A DNA stretch of 64,000 bases from assembly GCA_012274445.1 (NCBI GenBank), contig JAAROD010000029.1:310001-374000 (forward strand), written 5' to 3'. Shown here one piece after another: positions 31,418 through 42,960 of the stretch; the stretch's first letter is position 1; every line of letters begins with the position of its first letter. Position numbers and translations under genes: made by a program. A model generated the notes under the pieces. It searched no databases and was not told the origin of the DNA. It saw only the letters and a program-made list of their open reading frames with translations. Origin of the DNA: Sclerotiophoma versabilis (lineage: Eukaryota > Ascomycota > Dothideomycetes > Pleosporales > Didymellaceae).

Positions 31418-32710
31418 TGTGTCGTTGTTATAGTTCCTGATTTCGTGGTCTTTCGCCTGGCAACTAGGCTGTCAGACAGTAACAAAGTACGGACCTTGAG
31501 TCCAGATCAGTCAAAGCTAAGGTGCTAGGTCAGCATAAATTCCGAGGCTAGTGGTGATTGCGTGACTTCTTTCTTCAAAACGGCTGGGTTTTTTTCTGGG
31601 TGGAGATGTTATAAGACGTTTTTATATATTTACCTTGACGATCTCCACAGCCTGGCTGTTCGCGCTTTCAGCAAGATGGTGTTGACGGCCTTTCCTACAC
31701 GTCAAAGGCTCGTCACACAGAGTAGTCGCAAGTCCAGACGCAGATGAAGGAACAGTCGAGAGAGAGGCCATTAGATGCGGCCAGCAGAAGTCATATCTCC
31801 TATGAGTACCATGGATGCAGAGCTACAAGCACCTTGCATGGTGGTCAAGAGTTCAGCCGCGATATGTGTGTAGTATGTACCAATCACATAAGCTCGTGGC
31901 GTTTGATAGTGGCCTCGCGCGAAGCTGAAGGCGAAGCTGAAGGCCATCCAGACCCCATCCACGACAATATCAGAAATGCACCGTGCAAGCGGAAAATGGA
32001 TCGGACGGGACGCACGTCGAATGGCGGGATGCAATTCGCTGGGCCAGAGCGTTCAGCTCTTGGCTGCGATGCTGGCCACAATAGCAGTGTGCTCTCCCAG
32101 GCCTCGAATGCACATGCAATCACCCGCGTCATGCGAGTTGAGTTGAGAAGGTGGCACTTTGGGTGCCTAGAGAAGAGGCGGGAGCTGTAACGGGCGAAAG
32201 CGAAAGCTGGTGACACGTTAGTGTGGTAGTGATTGAATGTAGCAGCGCTGTGATGCACTTGCTCTCTGCTTCGTTCTTGCATATGCACGATCGCAAGTTG
32301 AGTCCATCACATGGCGTTTGTCCTGCTGTGGAACGCTTTCAACGTCAAAACATTCGTATTAACACACCTCTCTCCATAGCTATAGCTCCAGATTACCCCG
32401 CCACTTTTTCTTCCATCTACTACAGAAAATCGCCACATAAACACCATGCTCGCAGATAGACCAACCAGTACTAATACAGGGGTAGCCTTGCGCTAATGCC
32501 AAACAAAACGTATGTAGACGTCCAAAAGGATGCCGGGGAAGGGTATTGTAAAAGCAGATTGCAGCGAGTATTAGATATTTGTGCAGATGCATCGATAAGA
32601 CATGTCAGGTGAAGTATGCTCGCGGTAAGATGTATGGTCGCCTCAAGTTGTGGAGACGGAGTGTCGATGCACATAGAACAGTCAACAGAACACCAGTGTC
32701 AGAGAGGCAC
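31418..32710. other. Intergenic, 5' of the glycoprotein gene and 3' of the coiled-coil gene
   Basis: About 1.3 kb with no supportable gene. A short tandem 12-base repeat (GAAGCTGAAGGC type) lies near 31921-31945. The stretch must hold the promoter of the 742-residue protein gene. Confidence 0.45.
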
Positions 32711-35188
32711 CTAGAACAGCCTGCCCCGACTTGTTACGCTCGCCCTACTCGTGGGACTCGCCCTACTTCTCTCGTCCTCTTCGGGCACATCGCTCAGTCT
32801 TGTGGGATGGTGGTGCCGCATGCCGATCCACTCGTCCCCATACCCGTCGCCACTGTAGTCAGGCATTGGCTGAGCTGTGGCGTAGCCTTGGCCATGCGGA
32901 CTGCCCTGCTCGGCGCCGGTCGTTGCGTACTGGCTTGGAGGATTGGCGGCAGAGCCATAGCGCTGAAGATGCTCTAGCTCCCTACGACGGTCTTCGGAGA
33001 CGTCGTATTCATCAGACATGGGAGATTGGAGGGAGCGAAATGGGATGCGGTGGCCAGCATCGTCAAGGATGTAGTTGCCGCGACTGTCGATGGCATATTC
33101 TTCGTCGCCTTCTGACATATCATCAGGATTGCTGGTAACGTAGGATTGGGTGTCTTCAGCCATGGAGGTTCGGCCTTCGTGCAGGTATGATTCTGGCTGC
33201 TGATAGAAAGCTTCGGGCTGTGAACTTGCTGACTGCACGGGGGCTTGTTGGCCGTGCGAGCTTGGCATTGGATATTGCACAAGAGGACCCGACGCTATTG
33301 GGTGTGCTGTAACCTGGCTGGAGCTGACTGGCTGAGAAGATGACGCAGCGCCTGAGGGAGTGTAGGCGCCTTGCGATAAGTTTGCGATGTCCTGCACGCG
33401 ATGACCATGACGTCGCTCGGTGAAGGGATCGGTGTCTGTGGGAGATTGGCCCTCCTCGTAAGAGTAGTGCTGCTCAATACCACTGCTACTCTGTGCGCCA
33501 GCATATGTGTCACCTCCACTAGATCTTCCTGGGCCGCTCATGCCTTCTGCCATGGGGACCACTTGCACTCCACCAACCAACGTGGGTTGGCCTTCACGCA
33601 AGGAGAAGGTCCGGTCGCGCTCTTCTTGCTCTCGCCTTCCAAGCTCTTCCCACGCGCGTCGTGCCTCCTCTTTTGAGATTTGCAGCTCACGCTTCATTTC
33701 CGACACAGCACGCTCAGCATTCTTCTTCTCAGTAGCCATGCGTTCCATGTTAGCTTCAGCAGCCAATCTCGCGTCACGCTCAGCTTGGAGGGTCGCTTCA
33801 AAGGATGCTTCGCGCTCCTGAGCCTTCTCTTGATCTTGGCGGTGCTCGTAAAACCATCTTTGGAACTTGCGCTCAGAAGATGCGCGGAGGCGCTGAAGTT
33901 CGACAACAGCATGGAACAAGTTGGCTCCGGCTGCTGACAAATCCGTGATCTGTCGTGACATCTGCTGTGCCAGAGGCTCCCGGCGTACTTCATCAGTGTT
34001 CTGTTCCAATCTTCGTATCCAGTAAGATGTCAGGCCTTCCCAGTGGGAGGAGAGGGTCTCCCAGCGTTCGAATGCATGAGGAAAAGCCGACGTCGTGGAG
34101 TCACGAATCTGAGTTTGTGAGGCGTCTGGTGGAGGTACCGGACGCGGTGGTGCCGCTGTTGATGGCCCAGCTTGCGCGGATCCGGTGGAGCCTGTGGGAC
34201 GTCGTGTGTGCGTGCGGTCTCCGGAAGGTTGCCGCCTTTCACCTGTGGATGCAGGTGCGCTTGGTGCAGGACGAGGTTGCTGTTGTGCCTGTGAGTTGGC
34301 TCTGGAACGTGGTTGCGGTGCGCCTGACATTGCGCCTTGTGGCTGGCTCGATGTGGGCAGCATGCCGTCTGGCGGACGAGGTGCGCCTGTAGATGGATAT
34401 CTGACGTGTTGGTCGCCTGATCGCGAAGGGGCGTGCTGGGGTTGTCTTTGTTGCCCAGGCTCAGTAAGGGGGTTTGTGCCAGCTACGCCAGCAACAGCTT
34501 GTGCTCTTCTCTCAGCGCTTCTCCTGCGTTCTTCGTCCACCTTTCGCTGCTCCTCGGCCTCAGTCTGCTGCCTTCGTGCCGCCTCTCGTTGTCGTCGCTC
34601 GTTCATGATCATCTGGGGTGTCCGTATGTTTGATCGATCGGCTTGGGTGACGGGTGTTGGGCCTCCGGTGGTGCGCGCACCGCCATTGGCGGGACGGCTT
34701 GCCATGAGGTCTGACATGGCTGCGTTCTCTTCTACCGTGTCCGGTGTGAAGGCGTAGGGTGCGCGGATCGCCTCTTCGAGCACAAAGCGAATGGCAGAGG
34801 CTGTGCGCCGCGAGATGCGTAGAGCCGGATGAGGCTCGAAGAGAGAGGGATCGCGCGACTGGGACGCTGCGCGAGGGCGAGGTGCTGGGCGAGAGGTATC
34901 GGAGAAACGTACAAGACGCTGCTGCTGCTGAATGGGGTCGACAGACCTGGCGCGCTGGTGCTGCTCGAAGTTGGGCGTGCGGCGCAAGCTGTGTGCGGCG
35001 CTTCCAGAAGAGCTCGAGACGCGCGAGTGGTTGTGGTGGGCGCGGTAGTATTCGTCTGCCTGCTGCTGGCGTAGCTGTAAGGATGTTTGGTAGGGTTCGT
35101 CGCGGTCGTGGCGTGTCGTGGTCTCGTTATGCGGTGGTTCGTAGTAGGGCAGCAGGTTGGCGAGCTCTGGTGGGCCGGCAGACGTCAA
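32711..35188 (-). CDS. Uncharacterised low-complexity/coiled-coil protein (825 residues)
   Basis: Intronless 825-residue frame of unknown function. Residues 1-100 are polar with Gln runs (VDPIQQQQRLVRFSD). Around 120-150 is a more conserved-looking helical patch (RISRRTASAIRFVLEEAIRA). Residues about 195-365 are Arg/Gln/Pro-rich (RRQREAARRQQTEAEEQRK) and disordered. Residues about 375-530 form a probable globular helical plus coiled-coil unit (WETLSSHWEGLTSYWIRRLE; ATLQAERDARLAAEANMERM; AVSEMKRELQISKEEARRAW). The remainder is Ser/Gln/Gly/acidic-rich to a basic end RASVTSRGRLF. There are no membrane segments. The pattern suggests a scaffold or cytoskeleton/transcription-associated protein, but this is only inference. 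Confidence 0.78.
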   Translation of the reverse strand: MTSAGPPELANLLPYYEPPHNETTTRHDRDEPYQTSLQLRQQQADEYYRAHHNHSRVSSSSGSAAHSLRRTPNFEQHQRARSVDPIQQQQRLVRFSDTSRPAPRPRAASQSRDPSLFEPHPALRISRRTASAIRFVLEEAIRAPYAFTPDTVEENAAMSDLMASRPANGGARTTGGPTPVTQADRSNIRTPQMIMNERRQREAARRQQTEAEEQRKVDEERRRSAERRAQAVAGVAGTNPLTEPGQQRQPQHAPSRSGDQHVRYPSTGAPRPPDGMLPTSSQPQGAMSGAPQPRSRANSQAQQQPRPAPSAPASTGERRQPSGDRTHTRRPTGSTGSAQAGPSTAAPPRPVPPPDASQTQIRDSTTSAFPHAFERWETLSSHWEGLTSYWIRRLEQNTDEVRREPLAQQMSRQITDLSAAGANLFHAVVELQRLRASSERKFQRWFYEHRQDQEKAQEREASFEATLQAERDARLAAEANMERMATEKKNAERAVSEMKRELQISKEEARRAWEELGRREQEERDRTFSLREGQPTLVGGVQVVPMAEGMSGPGRSSGGDTYAGAQSSSGIEQHYSYEEGQSPTDTDPFTERRHGHRVQDIANLSQGAYTPSGAASSSQPVSSSQVTAHPIASGPLVQYPMPSSHGQQAPVQSASSQPEAFYQQPESYLHEGRTSMAEDTQSYVTSNPDDMSEGDEEYAIDSRGNYILDDAGHRIPFRSLQSPMSDEYDVSEDRRRELEHLQRYGSAANPPSQYATTGAEQGSPHGQGYATAQPMPDYSGDGYGDEWIGMRHHHPTRLSDVPEEDERSRASPTSRASVTSRGRLF

Positions 35189-37141
35189 CGTGAAAGCGGT
35201 GGGAATGATGCAATGGCAATGGCAATGGCAACAGCTCTAAAAGCCTGCTCGGGAGGCAGTGCTTGACTCGCAGGCGCAATAGCACCCGCCAGGTCGAGGT
35301 GAGTCCCCGGCGGCTGGCGTGGTGAAGGTGGTTAAAGCAGCGCTGGATGCTCTGCTTATAGCGGGATGTGCGGCGATGGTCGCAATGGCTGGGATGCAGC
35401 GTGTTAGTGAGATGTGAGGTGGAGAGCGCTGCCGTGGAGCCATTGCTGGCCGCCGAACCTGCGACGGCTGCATGGGGGGGTTGGAGGTGCGAAATGGGGG
35501 GGCTGATGGAGGTGGCTGGTGGACTGCAGAGCTTCACTTACAGCGCATCACTCACCGACACTCAGTGCTCCAGACTCCCAATGCGCGGCAGGAGATGCGA
35601 TTCGTGCAATTCGAAAGCGCTCGTATGCGCTGGAGGTGTGTGCGAGAGTGCCAATGCTGTCGTCCTGTCCTGATGGAACAACGTCATTCGATAGCTAACG
35701 AAGCGCGCGTCCAGCCTCAGCGCACGGCTGCGCGCCCTCGGTCGCAGCGCAACTCGAGGAACGGGTGGTTCAGGAAGAAGAGACGGGCAACTGGGCGTCT
35801 GCGCTTCGGATCTGCATGCTCAACCGACCGTTGGAGATGGCTTGGGTGAGTTGAATCGAATCCAATGCCGTGGAGAGCACCGAGAGCACCGAGAGCACCG
35901 TCCGGTGCACGCTCGCCGGGTCGTGCAACAAAGGCAGGCTGTGGGCCGCACGTGCAGCTGGTCTGCGTCGACGCGGCTGGAATCAAGGCATCGTAGCGGG
36001 CGCTCCGGCTGGCATCCAGCAATAGACGACGACCTGGCGAGGTGACGACTGCTCGCGGAGTGCCAGTTCATCGTGCAGCATCACTAACCCATGTCATACA
36101 AGCGAGGGCGGGCCAAAGCAGGAACAGAAAGAACGAGGCAGTCCGGCTGCATTACAGCGTCATCGTAGTGAGGCGCTCGATGATGAAGTTTACCAAGATG
36201 GACGGAGTCGTTTTGTAGACAGCAGCAGATTATCTGATGTCGCTGCATGCCGCTTGAAGCTTGCCTTCCGTCATGGACCTGCGTTTCCTTGCCGCAACCT
36301 TCTTCCAATCACATGCTGCAATGCTGCTTTTGCCTCTGGCTTCGCGGGAGCGGGCCGAAACGTGAGGCTACGGTCCCAATGCTGCCACGAGTGCTGGGCC
36401 TGGTTTCACAGCCGAGCCAGAGTGCATTCAAAGCATTGTTGAACCACAGTTCGGCAGTACAACTCATCTCACAATCTCTTGTCTTGACAGCTCTACACAT
36501 TGAACATATTGGGTTAGTGTGCAGATAGCGCAAAGATGACAATCGATAGCACGCGCAAAAGCAAGTCTCCTGCAGCATGCATGATCCCTGGGCCAGCCCC
36601 TCAACGCCAGATCCTGCGAATGTCAGATCCAATCTCCACCATTGTGGCCAAGAACACCGGCGCGAATTTTGATGTTGCGATGTCAGCCCTCCTGGAGACT
36701 GAACAAAAATCTGACATGCATATGAAGCCTGTCGGTATTCCCTGTGGAATGCTCTTGCCTCTCCTAACTATGGTAATTGATTTTACGAGTCTTGTCACGC
36801 AGCTAGATTTACCCTAGAGGCCTCCAGGCTCAATGTCTAGATGTAGGACTGGCAGCAGCAGCGAACGAGCTTTTCTGTAACACAAGAGCTTGCGAACCAC
36901 TGCTGTACAGATAGAAACCAACAACAAACCACATAGTGACACGAGAAACGCGATGAACAGATGGTTTAGGAGCATGAGAAAGGTGTCGTATTCACATAAC
37001 AATTTCATACATCTACCCAAACATTACTGCCCGCAAGGACAGCAACTTATAAATCAACATGTGGTATAAGAGAAGCAAAAAAAAAAGTTACTTTCCATCT
37101 GTGCAACACAGGCATCCTACGTTCCATCGTGACACAACCAC
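35189..37141. other. Gene-free interval between the coiled-coil gene and the chitinase
   Basis: Nearly 2 kb. The first part is the GC-rich 5' flank of the coiled-coil gene; the last part is the chitinase 3' flank. Small frames (for example 36536-36817 +) show no recognisable features. A 9-base repeat lies at 35875-35901. Confidence 0.45.
35875..35901 (+). repeat. Short tandem repeat, 9-mer x3
   Basis: Three consecutive copies of GAGCACCGA, the third ending in T instead of A. It lies about 690 bases upstream of the coiled-coil gene start, in non-coding DNA. Confidence 0.85.
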
Positions 37142-40100
37142 TTACAACATGAAGAAAGCAAAGACGGCAACAGCGCCAGTCATGCCCATGCTGAGCTTGC
37201 TAGCCGCACCCTGGAATTCAGGAGGAGCGTAGCTGGAAGGCCTGACGGGCTTGCCAGTGCCGGTAGCAGACGGCTTGACAGCACCGGTGCCTGAAGGAAC
37301 AGTGCCGTTACCGGCAGGGTAGCCCTGGTGCATGACAGGCGTAGCGTAGGCGACGGGAGTGTACGCAACGGGTGTAGCGACCTTGGTGAGAGTGACGTAC
37401 TGCGAGACAGTGACGGTTGCGTCATCGAAGTAGGAAGGCTTGAGTGCAATGACAGATGCGGTAGGGTATACCGCAGGCGAGGAAGTCTTGGGGGAGGCGA
37501 CAGGGTACTCAGCAGCAGACGCAGAGGGCTTCTCGGCTGAGGGAGCCTCAGGGTACGATGGGACCTCAGGCTTGGGGCTGGGTTTTGTGGCCTCATAGGG
37601 GACAGAGGAAGACTTAGCGGGTGTCTCGTACGAAGGGACCTCCTCCTTGTCAACGGGGTACTCGGCGGCAGGAGTAGATGGCTTAGGAGCAGTGGGATAC
37701 TCGTAGGCAGTGGTTGGGTAGGTCGGGACGTCAGTAGCCGGGTGAATGGGCTTAGTGATGGTGACGGTGAGAGTCTTGGAAACGTAGACGCTGGTGGTCC
37801 AGTCCGAGGGGTAATCGGCCTCAGGCTTGTCAGAGGGCTTGGTGCACGCGTTGCAGACAGTCTTAGTGATGACAGCCGTCTTGGTGGTCAGACCAGTGGA
37901 GCAAGTGTCAAGGTAGGTTGTGGTGATGACAGTAGTAGTACTCTCCGCAGGCTTGGTAATTGTAGGAGTCGTAGTGCTGTAGAGCTCGTACTCAGAAGTC
38001 TTAGAGGACTCAGTGGGGACCGGGGAAGACTCTGAGTAGTAAATGTACTCGGATGTAGAAGAAGAGACCTCAGGTGTCTTGGCGGAGACGATCGGGTAAC
38101 TGGTCGGGTATTCAACAGGGTACTCAGAAGCCTTGCTGGAAGCCTCAGGAACCTTAGAGGACTCAGAGTAGTATGAGTATTCGGTGGCAGACGATGCCTC
38201 AGGGGTCTTAGAGGATGTGGGGTACAGGTCGGTCGAAGTAGTCCAAGGAGTAGATGAGGCACTTGCGGGACTGCTCGAGCTGGCAGAGTAACCAGTCGAG
38301 ACCTCAGGAGTCTTGGTGGACTCGGTGGGGTACTCGACCGAGTAGCTGGCAGCGCTGGACGAAGCTTCGGGAACCTTGGAAGACTCAGAGTAGGAGAGGT
38401 ACTCAGAAGCAGAGGACGAAAGCTCGGGAGTCTTCGAAGATTCCGGGTAGAGCTCAGTCGATGTAGTGCAAGGTGTGGATGAGGCGCCAGCAGGTGTGGT
38501 AGAGCTGGAGACATCGTAGTCGGCAGTGCTGCTCGAGACCGGGTAGACAGAGTAGTCGGATGACTCGGATGCAGAAGCGGCCGGAGTAGAGCTGGAGGCA
38601 CCGGAGTAGTATTCAGATGCAGAGCTGGTGACGGCCGGAGCGGAGCTAGCCTCGTAGTAGCTCGAGGCGCTGCTGGTGATGTCGGCAGAGTAGCTGGAGT
38701 GAACATCTGTGGAAGAGACATCCTCAGGATAAACAGTGCTAGGCTCAACAGAAGTGGAGCTGGCGCTGTAGTCGGTGGGGATAGCCGTCGAGAAGTACTC
38801 AGAGTACTGAATACTGGAAGTCTCGGAGGGAGCGACCGATGAAGTGCTGGCGGAGTACTCCACGGAAGAGCTTGCGTGGACAGAAACCGAGGAGCTGCTG
38901 GCGACATAGACAGAGCTGGAAATAGCAGAGCTGGAGGCTGATGCATGGTAGCTCGACGACGAGATAATGACAGAACTAGAGACAGAGTGCTTGGACGAAG
39001 CTGCTGGCGTGCTGGAAGGCTTGACAGTGGAGCTGAGAGCAGCCGAAGAGCTCTCGATCGAAGTGGAGATTGAGCTGCTCTTGGAGGACACGGGAGTGCT
39101 AGTTTTCGAGGACACAGGGGTGCTGGTCTTGGAGATGACAGGAGTGCTCGTCTTAGATACGACGGGAGTGCTCGTCTTAGATACGACGGGAGTGCTCGTC
39201 TTAGATACGACGGGAGTGCTCGTCTTAGAGATAATAGGAGTGCTGGACCTGGTGGATGAGACAAGAGTGGACGAAGACCTGGTCGACGACGAGACGACGG
39301 GGTGGTACTTCTGCTTGAAGGTGCCCTCAACACTGTATTTGATCCAGCTGGAGTAACCCTGGCCGTAGACAGTGTTGTTCTGGGAAACGGTGGCTTCCCA
39401 GAGCATGACACCACCCCACAGAGGAGTGTTTTTGTACTTGGTCACCAATGCATCTGCTTGCTCAGGCAGGAGGTAGTGGTTGGGGTTTGCGCCGTTGGCG
39501 CCGGCAGGAAGACCCATGAAAAGCTTGACGTCCTTGTTGTACGAGATTTTCTGGAGGCGTTCGGTCCACTTGTCGAAAGTGAAGCCAGTGTTCGCTTGTT
39601 TGATTTGTTCAAATCCCCTCTTAGCAGAGCATTCGTCGGTGTTGTAGAACTGTGTGAAGACATAATCGAAAGGCGCCCTGGCGATGGCGTCGTCAAGGTG
39701 GGCGTCAGGGACAACACACTGGGGAGCCGAAGAGATCAACATGGCGGAGTTCAGCTCCTTAATGTAGTTGACGAGCTCCGCGTAGAATTGGTACTTTTGG
39801 GCACCAACAGCGGTTGAAGACTCAATGTCAAGGTCAAAACCGTCCACGACAGAGTCACCAAAAGGACGAGGCCATTTGTTGCTGGTCTTGGGACCGAAGG
39901 ATCCAACCAAGACTTCTGCGAGCCACTTGGCTGCATCCTTGCTGGCAAGGTAGTAGTCTGCAGGTGTTAATGAATATAGCAGTGTGCTGGGTCTGTTGAA
40001 GCTCACTAGTAGGATATCCACCACCGAGGGACAGCAAAACCTTCTTGCCGTTCTTGTGGCATTCCGTGATACCATCTGTGATGATGCCGCAGCTCGCAAG

Positions 40101-40419
40101 GAATTTGCTCGTTGTGCCATCAGGGTTCTTGAAGTTCTCGCCTCCACACGCGTTTCCTGGTAGCTGTTAGTTTGGGTATAGCCCAAGAGAAAGTATGAAA
40201 CTTGCCGAAGTTTGTGTCGGGGTACGTGTTGCGGTCCTTGGGGAAGCCATTGACGAATGCAATGTTGACAATATCTACACTGGGATCTTTGCAGACGACA
40301 CTGAGCTCCTTCTGGTAGGCACCCTGACCCCAGTAGATAGCAACCTTGCCTTGGGCAGCTACAGTCGAGGCGAGAAGACCAACGGCGACGGTCGCGATGG
40401 TGGAGATTGTGGAACGCAT
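37142..40419 (-). CDS. GPI-anchored GH18 class III chitinase with long Ser/Thr stalk
   Basis: Cell-wall endochitinase hydrolysing beta-1,4-GlcNAc chains. Exons are 40206-40419, 40007-40156 and 37142-39957, giving 1059 residues. The first intron (40157-40205) is best read as GC-AG (donor GCAAGT): only this join gives the family sequence TNFGNACGGENF. The signal peptide is MRSTISTIATVAVGLLASTV. GH18 landmarks are VAIYWGQGAYQKEL, KKVLLSLGGGYPTN and the catalytic DGFDLDIES (D-x-x-D-x-D-x-E complete), with GGVMLWEATVSQN near the domain end. From about residue 325 a stalk of some 700 residues is built of Ser/Thr/Pro, including VSKTSTPV repeats and SSTSEY/SESSKVPEASS units. A C-terminal hydrophobic tail (LSMGMTGAVAVFAFFML) after small residues fits a GPI signal. 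It resembles Aspergillus ChiA-type enzymes. Confidence 0.93.
39141..39236 (-). repeat. 24-base coding tandem repeat in the chitinase stalk
   Basis: Three near-perfect 24-base units, with decayed copies on both sides, encode the octapeptide VSKTSTPV (or PVVSKTST, depending on phase). DNA-level identity is high in the middle copies, so unequal crossing-over or slippage is likely recent. The unit is a multiple of three, so gains and losses keep the frame. Confidence 0.85.
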
Positions 40420-42960
40420 GATTACAGAATTACTCGAATATCAACTGATTGTAATGAAGGGACGGCCAAAAGCCAGTAAAGATCGTGATGAGTGGACTCA
40501 ACGAGAGGACGCAAGCAAATGCTCGCTATTAGTGTAGATACTCGAAAGAGCGACTGAACGACAACCAAGAGTAGGAGAAGTCGAGCATGAAAAGGAATGG
40601 GAGATTGCGATATATTAGCCTCTAGGCAGCTACAGTTCCTGCATGACAGCTCGGGGGCTTGTCCACGCCGTTGCTAGCATGAAGCCATTCTACACTTCAG
40701 GACGGCAGAGGCACTCTGACCCACTGTAGAAAGCCAGCGCCAGGTGACACTATATGCAGGAACAAAAACGATAGAGGACGTCCATTGGCGGGAAGCTCAA
40801 CGGACTAGCTGGATCTGAATTGACGGGATTGTGTAGCGTCTAGATTCATGCAACCACGCGATGCGCCACGCTTGGTGATGGCTTCCGCACCATAATCCTC
40901 ACGACGCCTTCCCAAAGCTGATTGACCGGTTACTGAGCCGTTCTAAATGGGCGATGGGTCATTTCGGCTAAAGCTGATTCACAATGGAACCGGCTAAGTG
41001 AAGGTTGAAATACTCTTACTCCATGGCTGAGTCGGGACGGACGGTCAGACATTCCGCCGATGTGGTTTTCTTCCAACATGATGTGATTGTCATCCTCGAA
41101 AGAGAGAATCCTTTGGAACTGTTCCTCATCTCCTGCCCTTACAAAGATTGAAATGGCCCCTTTAAAATGCGCCATGTAGCTAAGAGCCACGGGTTTTCCG
41201 GGTGACCTTTCAGGACTTGGTGGGCGCTTTACAAGGTGGGCCTGCGGGCCTGTGGCTTGCTGTAGGAGACATCGTGAGCGGCATGGAGACCTCTGTCTCG
41301 TCTTCACTAGGTATAGTGCCAAGTCGAGATCCGGTTCGGTGGATGCTAGAGTGAGCACCTGAAGCCTCGGGTGGTATCCGAAAGCTTACCGAGCATCTTG
41401 GCAGGTACCGCTCGATCAGGGGCATTCAGCATTTAGCGACATGTGGTTTGCTGAGAGACTGCAAGTGTCGCCCACTCACTTGCATATGCCCGTGGCTCAG
41501 CTGTTGACTTCTACGAGTTGGTCCAAGCCTTTTAGTTTGCCTCGATTGCTGTGTCCGTTGTGATTCCTTGTCAAGGAATGGATTGTTGTGGCATGTTTTT
41601 CGTCTCAAGGCCTCCCGTTTCTAATGCAATTTTGGCGCCAACGCTATTTTGAACAGGTGGAAACTGCGGGACTAGGCCGAACTCAGATCTCCCGTCGCGA
41701 AATCATGGCCGAATCGCTTGACTCCGGCATGTTCACGATGTCTTGTGTGAACAAGGAACGCGACTCGCTGCCGCTCGGAGATTCATGTGCTGTTTCTGGC
41801 GTGCAAGGCGCGAATCGTATGAAGGGCCGGGATGCATGGCGTCTTGTTATGCTGTGTGCTTGCCTACGCAAGAGGTGTGACACTAACATGCAAGCCACAT
41901 GAGGTTTGTTGGAAGGCAGTCAGAAGGCGGAGCCTTGTCGCACGCGCGTGGCCTAGTTGCGGCTCTTTCGTGTTCAACGATGTGCTAAGATGCTAGGTGA
42001 AGACGAACGACAAGATGCTTGTGTTGATCATCGGCGGTACGAACATGCAGCTCTGGGCTCTCTCGGTGAACTGACCCAAAGGCGATGTGTCATGAGTTGC
42101 GCTCTGTTGACGTTGGACCGCATCTCGATCGGTGCGTCTGCCACAACAAGCCTCTTCGTAGACACTGCTGATCTGAGGAGGACGATAGGTTCGATGGACC
42201 TGCTCCAAGTGCAGATCCAACACGTCTTCGATGCTCCACCCAGCAGAGATAGAAGCCTGGTGCGCATTGCCCCTATTGCGAGGTTGGCAAGACAGACAAC
42301 AAGCACACTAGTCCACCTCTGAACAACACTCGGCTTTCAGTGGCATTTAAGCCCTCAATAACAGTCACACCTTTGGAATTAGATTTCTACTTCCAGCATT
42401 GTGTGGCTGGGGGTTTTCTTGAAATTTGCCGAGGCTCCCGAAATGGGGCGTCAGTGGCGGTGAGATCGAAGAGGAGGATATCCTAGAGCCGCGACTCGCG
42501 ATAACGCTATCAGTGAGCAGTTGTAAATAATCTTCCAGGGTCCAACTGCGGCGGTACTGGGAGTAGCGGTGTCGCTCTTTACTTATTGTGGGCTCACGCG
42601 CGGTGAGCTCTGATCAGCTGGGCACGCGAAGCCACCTCGGCGTGCGTCATTCTTGCGATTATGCAGAGCGGTCTGTTACCACACGCGCAGCTTCACGCTT
42701 CATCCTGGCTTCTGTGTAGGCCTCAAGCACACAGACACCCCACAGCTCATTCCCTTTTCTATCACCTGCCCATCGTATACATGCAACATGGTGGAGCTAA
42801 GCTTAAGTGTGGGTGTTGCTGCAATCCCATGGGGTATAACCGAAACATAGTGTACCGTGTTCACCACATTTGATCAGCGCCTTTCCTTCATCAACCCTTC
42901 TTCTGCCACATTCTGTTATTGCTCAAGATATTAGAGGGTGTCTTATTCTTCCGCAACATT
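40420..42960. other. 2.5-kb gene-free interval between chitinase and MFS transporter (divergent)
   Basis: This stretch contains the upstream regions of both divergent genes. Frames such as 41957-42322 (+) and 40930-41358 (-) have no recognisable domain, start context or splice-supported extension. No repeats, tRNA or transposon ends were seen. Confidence 0.45.

Noticed and set aside
36536..36817. 93-residue plus-strand frame in the coiled-coil/chitinase interval
   Set aside because: Too short, no signal peptide or domain, and no conserved-looking features.
37888..39414. 508-residue Leu/Ser/Pro-rich minus-strand frame inside the chitinase
   Set aside because: It is the shifted-frame shadow of the repetitive Ser/Thr stalk; repeat structure keeps alternative frames open. 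The chitinase frame has domain support and a GPI signal.
40420..42960. Possible gene in the chitinase/MFS interval (frames near 41957-42322 and 40930-41358)
   Set aside because: No domain, poor start contexts and no splice-supported extension. Both strands are equally open at several places, as expected by chance.
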